DNA from: Promethearchaeota archaeon
Lineage (GTDB): Archaea > Asgardarchaeota > Lokiarchaeia > Sigynarchaeales > SOKP01
Reading direction: 5' to 3'
Assembly (NCBI GenBank): GCA_016839635.1
Contig: JAEOTV010000089.1
Span: 1-20,506 of the forward strand
Length of the DNA stretch: 20,506 nucleotides
Shown here: positions 15,701 through 20,506 of the stretch, piece after piece
Layout: every line of letters starts with the position of its first letter
Position numbering within the stretch: the stretch's first letter is position 1
Position numbers and translations under genes: made by a program
The notes under the pieces: model-generated
Told to the model about the DNA's origin: nothing
Seen by the model: the letters and a program-made list of their open reading frames with translations, nothing else
Database searches by the model: none

Positions 15701-15982
15701 AACCAATTTTTGTTTGTAAATCTCAAGGATCTACAGACAAAAAAAGAATTTCAAATTAAAGAGGAAACCTATAATCTTGAAGAAGTTCCGGGAATTGGAC
15801 ATTCAAGGGTCAAGAAATTGAATCAAGCAGGAATTCATACAGTTAAAGATCTATTAAATTGTAATTCTAGATTGATTGCTACGCAAATCAAAGGAATAGG
15901 GGCTGTTACAATAAATAGATTGAAAAATAATGCAAAATCTTTCCTTAAAGTACAAGAAATACTTCTTGTTAAAGAGAAATAG
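12749..15982 (+). CDS. SMC/Rad50-like ABC ATPase with restriction-fold-like domain and tandem HhH
   Basis: Residues 1-350 are helical and unrecognised. An SMC/Rad50/RecF-type ATPase begins at about 354 (IKLKDFKSY) with Walker A GDNGSGKT at 382-389, signature LSGGE at 778-782, Walker B FFIIDE at 803-808 and LLDP just after. The roughly 390 residues between the ATPase halves lack heptad-rich coiled coil and the CxxC zinc hook of Rad50. Residues 870-1000 resemble a PD-(D/E)XK-type fold (GYHFDIFA with D913, FGEIVTG with E932), but the lysine expected two residues after E932 is valine, so it may be inactive. Two helix-hairpin-helix motifs (PGIG 1014-1017; KGIG near 1049) make a non-specific DNA-binding end. 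TTG start; ATG at 12788 is the alternative. Divergent from the NYN-HerA operon, hence the suspected link. Confidence 0.8.
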   Translation: MIKLSKSLINSNNMKKILAYLKEFYNYSEDMKIIKEINRLSNQVAKLYKETDKLAKEIVKDHIEKFPKLVIQFLFMNNFTILKSRSSNAIRHIFPPNIENFNKFISFFEMLKNIFHSIDIDIELIKSEDIDDLKEDFSERYLYFYFQNYKSIINFILYWDDRLGKFPKSKINDLRNFFKEFDIYIHFNDTYINQIFGENGIINKEQLTATKFFNNIFNLSQYKRHSIYKWRDEKFFPATVVYDLNKSIYRDKIDTDFYKYIKHIKIGKAQEINKTLLDKIKNNFDDKFNKFIPVSESMLGFVIYQVPYVEEVKLNPLKEFETYLKDFPSTKLEKYNTEITKIKENLKLPGKQIMIKSIKLKDFKSYSLANIDFQNGINIFYGDNGSGKTSIIDAILFALYMDSWHTIHIIDFLNLDFSFLNTQVIRVGEEFCEVELELEKGDEIVNINRKLWRNGNQKITINNIDLFENIKKRVIQKFKDEAIKIEEYPGYYFGDLEEIPKPIPLSKIKFFIDDAINPLINRLLENDDHIFSYKLILDEYEGFSVSIEGIDDDLSEFFESVQQYFSTYFEIIDEELKLEYDNFDCLFSRSDIYSSLFQEYEFIGDFINLDFDKLHSFILDKFGVNFIDESFIYKEREQLEKNQYKNLNIFQIYFKKLLPKVEPEIFFDPYKAPDYYSKFFSQIEPMFRQFDKYYIDELDAKKFLETYSKSEELEEKIKFLEDIRDFLFNFFLNEISNNLVEISKEYFANDGFWCFLDQKGIPRIMYSKNEEILPISNLSGGERSKLLLMILSFLIKISNKSSFFIIDEPNELLDPYNINNMKSLFTRLFKNKQIIICTFIENYKSFKPALVYHVEKDLNNISFISQVSPRRGIKELHSLIEDYAREYMKPKLEEMGFTKIEMGPKRVGGYHFDIFATGKPNQENYIKKAFGEIVTGYFSVEKMDKFIEWISIIKGNEYNPDKGDIAFIVGPSQPLTQKSMQIKKNQFLFVNLKDLQTKKEFQIKEETYNLEEVPGIGHSRVKKLNQAGIHTVKDLLNCNSRLIATQIKGIGAVTINRLKNNAKSFLKVQEILLVKEK

Positions 15983-16056
15983 ATTGTCAATTAAATTTTT
16001 CAAATCAATCCCAAATTATTATTTTTCTTTAAATAAGGTAGATTTTAAAATATAGT

Positions 16057-16500
16057 ATGCCAAAAGAAAAAGAAATTGATCCTTATGGATTTTATATCTA
16101 TTATTTAGATATTGCCAATCATTGGACACCACACATTATCGATTATGCGGATGAGGACTTACGAAATCGGATAATCAAACCTGATGAGATAATTATTTCC
16201 GATGAAAAGATCACACTGCGAATTACTTACCCTCTTTCAGTAGAGCTACTTTATGAGTATGAACAAAAAGGAGGCTTTTCCCGAAAAGATATATTTAAAA
16301 TTATTTATGAAGAATATAAAAAAATCTATGATGAAGAGGAGGCACAGGTGGGGGATCCTGGAACCTATGAACGACTTTATAACCGAAGAAAATCGGGAGG
16401 TCCATATGGAATATGGGGGCATTATTTAGAGGATTTGTACTTGGAATTTATAAGATACGATCCTAAAACGAAAACAGTTTATCTAGCTGTTGGTTCTTAG
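16057..16500 (+). CDS. Hypothetical protein (147 aa) with PYGIWGHYLEDL motif
   Basis: A compact soluble alpha/beta protein, rich in tyrosine. The most distinctive stretch is near the C-terminus: ERLYNRRKSGG, then PYGIWGHYLEDLYLEFI, then a strand VYLAVGS at the end. I have a sense that a G-x-Y-G-I-W-G-H-x-L-x-D-L pattern recurs in bacterial small proteins of unknown role, but I cannot name a family. It begins 74 bp after the SMC-like gene with a weak TATA-like element (TCTTTAAATAAGG) about 26 bp before its ATG, so it may be read alone or with the SMC gene. An accessory role to that gene is only suggested by position. Confidence 0.6.
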   Translation: MPKEKEIDPYGFYIYYLDIANHWTPHIIDYADEDLRNRIIKPDEIIISDEKITLRITYPLSVELLYEYEQKGGFSRKDIFKIIYEEYKKIYDEEEAQVGDPGTYERLYNRRKSGGPYGIWGHYLEDLYLEFIRYDPKTKTVYLAVGS

Positions 16501-16527
16501 ATTAATTCAGCAAATTTTCGGATTTTT

Positions 16528-16541
16528 TATTTATAAATATA
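16528..16541 (+). promoter_or_regulatory. TATA-like element for the 148-aa gene
   Basis: TATTTATAAATATA lies 32-45 bp before the TTG start at 16573, suggesting separate transcription of that gene. Confidence 0.45.
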
Positions 16542-16572
16542 GAATTTGTAATACTACTAAAAAATCTTTAGG

Positions 16573-17019
16573 TTGAAAAATGTGAGAATTATAAAGGAAG
16601 ACCGAGATCAAGGTACAGTGGTTTCCATCGAATTTTTTAAGGAACATTATAAAGAATTAGGAGAGATTAAATATCTTATTCTTTATTTTGCTGAGAGAGA
16701 ATGGAGCATAAACCATAACTTACATCATCAGTATGCGATCTTTATAGGTGAACGTGCTCAATTATGGTTGTTTGGTGTAGCATGGGGATATTATGGACAA
16801 GGACCTTCTGGTTTGCATGAGATAATGGGTATGATTGATCCTGAGATTACATATAGACAGATTGTAGATTTAGAATGGATGGCAGAAGACCCACTAATGT
16901 TTGAAATTATTGAAGGCAAATTTATATTGAAACCTATTAGTGAAAACGTTAAAGAAATACTTCGCAATGGAAATAGGTTTTTACCATGGGATATACGAAA
17001 TAATTTAATTATAAATTAA
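16573..17019 (+). CDS. Hypothetical protein (148 aa) with GYYGQGPSGL motif
   Basis: An alpha/beta protein rich in tryptophan. Its centre, WLFGVAWGYYGQGPSGLHEI (residues 65-84), resembles the WGYGG-x-GP-x-x-L pattern of small proteins often found on mobile elements and near immunity genes, and the following DPEITYRQIVDLEW fits an amphipathic helix. I cannot name the family. It starts at TTG 16573, or at GTG 16582, which is three codons inside. It sits between the 147-residue gene and a membrane protein gene that begins 28 bp after it, so it may be co-transcribed with the latter. Confidence 0.6.
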   Translation: MKNVRIIKEDRDQGTVVSIEFFKEHYKELGEIKYLILYFAEREWSINHNLHHQYAIFIGERAQLWLFGVAWGYYGQGPSGLHEIMGMIDPEITYRQIVDLEWMAEDPLMFEIIEGKFILKPISENVKEILRNGNRFLPWDIRNNLIIN

Positions 17020-17047
17020 TTTACAATTTGAAAGATTTGTTAAAAAT

Positions 17048-19165
17048 ATGCCTAGAACCATACAACAAGAGCTGGAGATTGAAGAAACAATTCAAGGCCA
17101 TTTATTGACAATAACTTATTATGGCTTTCCTAAAAACTTCAATTTATATTTACTGAAATTGTTAAGGAAGAACTTAATAGAAGGTTCTAGTTCAGTTATT
17201 TTTAAATCTTTCTTAAATATTGAGCATCATCAATCAGAAATGAAAAGTACAGGTAAGGTATATAATACAATTATTAGTTTTAATAAAGAGGCATATAAAA
17301 ATATTAATAAATATCGAAAGAATTCAAGAAAAATATTTACTGATACATTAAAAAGTTATAAAAAATTGCTCAAAAAAGCTCCAGAGTATAAAAATTCATT
17401 GCGTAAAATCAAGAAAGTGGATAAAAAATTAAGATTAGCAATGAAAAATAATAGCCCAAAACGGCAAGAGATATCGAAATTACAAGATTCTTATGAGAGA
17501 GAGAGGAAATCGTTAGAACAAGAAAAGGTTAAAGAACTGCTCTTCAAAAAAGAGCCTAAATTTCAACCGTTAAGGAAAAAAATTGTTCAATTTTCATTAC
17601 TAATTATTGACTATTTGATTGATAGGAAAAAGAAATATAATAGTCGTTTAGTTCAATTTGAAGAAAGTTCAAAAGATAAAATAAGTTTAATTTCTAAAGT
17701 TAAAAAAATATTAATTAAGAGACATTTAAATAAGATTAAAGCAATAATCTCAGATGTAGTAAGAATACGCAAACTTTACAATAGTGATAATAACGTTTTT
17801 CAGATATCCAAGGAACAGAACAAAATTCTAAAAATTTTTAGTGATTGGAAGAAAATCCTAAAAAAAGGCTTTCAACTTAATAAAAAGGAAAAGAAAAAGG
17901 AATCTCAAAAAATTAAGCTTAGATATAAGAAAGTAAGAAACGAACTGATCGAAAGTGAAATTAACTTTAGTGAAGCTGGAGAATTTCAACTTAAATTTAA
18001 TTTAAATAAAGTTTATTATAATCTTCACATCATACTTGCAAAATACTTTCAAGAGAAAGGAATTAGTGAAGAAGATTTTGTTTTTGAAGAAGGTTATTTA
18101 AAGACCAAGCTTACTAAAGAAGAAGTTCTCAAATTTCACTCTGAATTTAAAACGATCTTTAAAGATTCTTTTGAAATAAAGGAATTTAAGAATGCAATAG
18201 GAATAAGACTAGACTTTAAACCAATATTTGAGAATCATTGGAACGAGTTTATGAGAAATACGTCTCCAACAATCCTCTATAAGAAACCCTCTAAATTTCC
18301 AATAAAGCTCAATTTACATTTAACTCCTCAAACTAAAAAAGTAATAAGAATGGGAGTTTATGTAGGTGTCATAATCTTGGTTATTATAGGGTTTATTTTC
18401 TATAACATAACATTTTCAAAGCAAATAATTGTTGAAAAGCATGATTCAGTTAAGATTGATTATATAATTTGGGAATCCGATAGTAGAAAAGATTATGATG
18501 TACTTAATCCACTGTTTGATGGAAGAATTTGGATTATGATGATCCCTGTAACTGAAAACTCTACTTCAGGGCTAATACTAGGGTTATATAACAATCTACT
18601 TAATAAAGAAATGCATTATGAAAGTGATTTGATATGGTTAGATAAGTGTATTGATCAAAATCGAGATGGAATTGATGATATTACGAATAAAACTGCATTA
18701 ACCTTTGGAAATAGTTCAGATCAATATTTCAATACATGTTTGATGATTAAATTTAAAATTCTTGATATTGAAAAAATCTCAAAATCATCCCTCAGTCCTT
18801 TGTTAAACCCTACAGTTTTACTCAGTATTACTTTTTTCATATTAGGGTCAGTATTCGGAGTAATAGTATTGAAGAAAGTTATCAAGAAATTAAGAGTTAG
18901 AGTTAGGAAATCAACCCGCAGTTATAAATCATGGTTTATCAAATATGGTATTTTATTCGTATCGCTTGTAGGGTTGGGGTTTCTGACTTTTTATTTAATG
19001 AATAGTAATATACCTTTGTCGCATATAGATTTGATCATTGAGGAGTATCCTTACTTTTGGTATTATGAGATTGGATTCATTACACTAATTTATATTGTGT
19101 TTTCTCTGTTGTACTTACTTGTTTTTTCTGTAATAAAAAGTAAAATTATTAAAAAACAAAAGTAA
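17048..19165 (+). CDS. Four-helix membrane protein with basic coiled-coil N-terminus and FKBP-like outside domain
   Basis: Residues 1-430 are soluble, extremely lysine-rich and largely coiled coil (for example KLLKKAPEYKNSLRKIKK). A first membrane helix lies at about 434-457, and three more at about 588-608, 628-652 and 671-697. The loop between helices 1 and 2 (about 463-574) begins VKIDYIIWE and ends NTCLMIKFKILDI, the opening and closing strands of an FKBP-type peptidyl-prolyl isomerase fold, with an insertion DKCIDQNRDGIDDIT that looks like an acidic calcium-type loop. Positive charges after helix 2 and at the C-terminus place the N-terminus, middle loop and tail inside and the FKBP-like domain outside. 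Isomerase residues are poorly kept, so a binding role is as likely. It follows the 148-residue gene by 28 bp. Confidence 0.6.
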   Translation: MPRTIQQELEIEETIQGHLLTITYYGFPKNFNLYLLKLLRKNLIEGSSSVIFKSFLNIEHHQSEMKSTGKVYNTIISFNKEAYKNINKYRKNSRKIFTDTLKSYKKLLKKAPEYKNSLRKIKKVDKKLRLAMKNNSPKRQEISKLQDSYERERKSLEQEKVKELLFKKEPKFQPLRKKIVQFSLLIIDYLIDRKKKYNSRLVQFEESSKDKISLISKVKKILIKRHLNKIKAIISDVVRIRKLYNSDNNVFQISKEQNKILKIFSDWKKILKKGFQLNKKEKKKESQKIKLRYKKVRNELIESEINFSEAGEFQLKFNLNKVYYNLHIILAKYFQEKGISEEDFVFEEGYLKTKLTKEEVLKFHSEFKTIFKDSFEIKEFKNAIGIRLDFKPIFENHWNEFMRNTSPTILYKKPSKFPIKLNLHLTPQTKKVIRMGVYVGVIILVIIGFIFYNITFSKQIIVEKHDSVKIDYIIWESDSRKDYDVLNPLFDGRIWIMMIPVTENSTSGLILGLYNNLLNKEMHYESDLIWLDKCIDQNRDGIDDITNKTALTFGNSSDQYFNTCLMIKFKILDIEKISKSSLSPLLNPTVLLSITFFILGSVFGVIVLKKVIKKLRVRVRKSTRSYKSWFIKYGILFVSLVGLGFLTFYLMNSNIPLSHIDLIIEEYPYFWYYEIGFITLIYIVFSLLYLLVFSVIKSKIIKKQK

Positions 19166-19248
19166 CAATTAATGTCTATTATTTTGTCGTAATAAGTTTC
19201 CATTAATAAGAATATATATACTTTAGTAAAAATTAACATAAATATGCT

Positions 19249-19260
19249 TTTTATATATTA
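19249..19260 (+). promoter_or_regulatory. TATA-like element for purQL
   Basis: TTTTATATATTA lies 46-57 bp before the purQ ATG at 19306, predicting a leader of about 20 bases that contains the ribosome binding site TGTGAT. A second TATA-like run (19211-19220) is further upstream. Confidence 0.5.
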
Positions 19261-19305
19261 TCAGAATCTTTACAAACTCATAACTCAAAATTAAATGTGA
19301 TTATT

Positions 19306-20016
19306 ATGAATCCTCGAATCGCAGTCATTAAGTTCCCCGGTTCGAATTGTGATTTGGATACTATCCATGTATTAAAAGATGTAATGCATATCGATGTTGA
19401 TTTAGTTTGGCATAATTATTTTAAAGAATCCAAGTATGATGGTGTTATATTACCCGGAGGTTTTTCATTTGGTGATTATTTAAGAGGTGGAATTATTGCC
19501 GCTCATAGTCCTGCAATAGATGAAGCAAAAATCATGCTAAAAGACGGGAAACCTGTAATAGGCATTTGTAATGGATGTCAAATATTAGCTGAAGCCCAAT
19601 TCCTTCCAGGTGCATTTTTACATAATGAATCTCTCAAATTTATATGTAAATGGGTAAATCTAAAAGTAGAAAATAACAATACTGCATTTTCAATTAAAAT
19701 GAATATAGGCGATGTGCTTGCTTTACCTATCGCTCATGCAGAAGGTCGATATTTTACTGACAACTTGAAGGAATTAGAAGATAACAACCAGATTGTTTTT
19801 CGATACTCGACAGAACAAGGTGATCTAACAGAAGATGCAAATCCTAATGGGTCATTAGAAAATATTGCTGGAATATGCAATTTAGAACAAAATTGCATTG
19901 GATTGATGCCTCATCCAGAACGTGCCTCCGAAAAAATATTAAGTCCAAGGGGTACTGAACATGGAAAGTTATTTTTTAATTCTATGATTGAATTTATTAA
20001 ACGGAGGATCTCTTAA
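19306..20016 (+). CDS. purQ: Phosphoribosylformylglycinamidine synthase subunit PurQ (glutaminase)
   Basis: PurQ hydrolyses glutamine and passes ammonia to PurL, which makes formylglycinamidine ribonucleotide in purine synthesis. Numbering from the ATG at 19306 (236 residues, the usual size), FPGSNCD at the N-terminus, [14 protein letters not shown], the nucleophile elbow GICNGCQ with C88, and MPHPER with H203 and E205 complete the class I glutamine amidotransferase triad. A GTG nine bases upstream is in frame, but it lies within TGTGAT, which is better read as the ribosome binding site of the ATG. The stop TAA overlaps the purL ATG by one base (TAATG). The small partner PurS, needed with PurQ and small PurL, is not encoded next to it in this window. 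Confidence 0.95.
   Translation: MNPRIAVIKFPGSNCDLDTIHVLKDVMHIDVDLVWHNYFKESKYDGVILPGGFSFGDYLRGGIIAAHSPAIDEAKIMLKDGKPVIGICNGCQILAEAQFLPGAFLHNESLKFICKWVNLKVENNNTAFSIKMNIGDVLALPIAHAEGRYFTDNLKELEDNNQIVFRYSTEQGDLTEDANPNGSLENIAGICNLEQNCIGLMPHPERASEKILSPRGTEHGKLFFNSMIEFIKRRIS
20003..20010 (+). promoter_or_regulatory. Ribosome binding site of purL inside purQ
   Basis: GGAGGATC lies 5 bases before the purL ATG at 20016, within the last codons of purQ. This fits coupled translation of the two subunits. Confidence 0.65.
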
Positions 20017-20506
20017 TGACAAAGATAAATTTAAATGGAAAAGAAGCACATGTAGAGATGACAAAGGGAGAATTTGAAAGAGTAAAAGAATTATTGGGTA
20101 GGGAACCAAGTATTACTGAACTAGGTGCATTTGATGTCATGTGGTCGGAACATTGTTCTTATAAATCATCACGTCCAAAATTAAAATTATTCGAGGATGC
20201 TGAGGCAAATTATGACTATGTATTGGCTGGTCCTGGACAAGATGCCGGAGTAATTGATATCGGAGATGGGTATGCTTTAGCATTTCGAATCGAATCTCAT
20301 AATCATCCATCAGCGATTGAGCCTTATCACGGAGCTGCAACAGGAATTGGAGGCATTATAAGAGATATTCTTTGTATGGGAGTGCGACCAATCGCATTAT
20401 TAGATCCTTTAAGATTTGGTAAACTAAAAAACAATCCACATTCGCAATGGTTATTTAAATATGTGGTGAAAGGTATCGCTGATTACGGTAATTGCACAGG
20501 AATCCC
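20016..20506 (+). CDS. purL: Phosphoribosylformylglycinamidine synthase subunit PurL, 5' part
   Basis: The frame is open to the right edge (163 codons) and covers the N-terminal region of PurL, the ATP-dependent synthetase subunit. Characteristic stretches are [15 protein letters not shown], where the histidine belongs to the active site, [32 protein letters not shown] (nucleotide and substrate binding) and [20 protein letters not shown]. The short N-terminus before the [10 protein letters not shown] motif shows that this is the small, archaeal/Gram-positive type of PurL, which works with separate PurQ and PurS. It is translationally coupled to purQ. Confidence 0.95.
   Translation, partial: MTKINLNGKEAHVEMTKGEFERVKELLGREPSITELGAFDVMWSEHCSYKSSRPKLKLFEDAEANYDYVLAGPGQDAGVIDIGDGYALAFRIESHNHPSAIEPYHGAATGIGGIIRDILCMGVRPIALLDPLRFGKLKNNPHSQWLFKYVVKGIADYGNCTGI

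Noticed and set aside
12749..15982. Calling the SMC-like protein Rad50
   Set aside because: There is no zinc hook or long coiled coil, no Mre11 beside it, and it has extra N- and C-terminal domains.
20137..20340. Minus-strand open frame opposite purL
   Set aside because: It is the antisense of the conserved PurL N-terminus.

Overview
The window looks like chromosomal DNA from an AT-rich archaeon. Promoters carry TATA elements about 25-33 bp before many starts with little or no leader, ribosome binding sites of the GGAGGTGA type appear at genes inside operons, and there is a HerA-family ATPase. The purine genes are of the separate PurQ plus small PurL type. The gene style (very AT-rich, membrane-anchored FKBP-like fold, many lysine-rich orphan proteins) would fit an Asgard/Lokiarchaeia-like genome, but no ribosomal RNA or other marker is present, so this placement is inference.

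Layout. (1) 1-1978, minus strand: a truncated helical ORF, a 96-residue orphan overlapping it by one base (TGATG), and a 445-residue alpha-solenoid-like protein. (2) 1979-2373: an intergenic region holding a less AT-rich block bounded by a 13-bp inverted repeat, a candidate structured RNA. (3) 2374-6168, plus strand: a small helical protein, a DEDD exonuclease-like protein with two zinc-binding modules, an Smr-domain protein with a zinc ribbon, a 43-residue protein resembling the plant seed maturation (SMP/LEA) domain, and a possible HEPN-type protein. (4) 6200-12583, minus strand: in transcription order an NYN/PIN-like ribonuclease, a fusion of a RecB/Cas4-like nuclease with a HerA ATPase, an acidic 163-residue orphan, and a 935-residue orphan with a possible HEPN motif. 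(5) 12749-19165, plus strand, divergent from block 4: an SMC/Rad50-like ATPase lacking a long coiled coil but carrying a restriction-fold-like domain and tandem helix-hairpin-helix motifs, two small orphans, and a four-helix membrane protein with an outside FKBP-like domain. (6) 19306-20506: purQ and the 5' part of purL.

The most interesting part is 6172-15982. An RNase, a nuclease-translocase fusion and an SMC-like ATPase with its own DNA-binding tail face each other across one promoter region. This recalls the archaeal HerA-NurA-Rad50-Mre11 end-processing set and bacterial HerA-nuclease defence systems, but matches neither as I know them. A role in DNA processing or antiviral defence is inference. 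A second notable signal is a shared C-terminal peptide: the DNA just after the 935-residue ORF encodes, one frame away and directly after an A10 run, nearly the same ending as the 163-residue protein.
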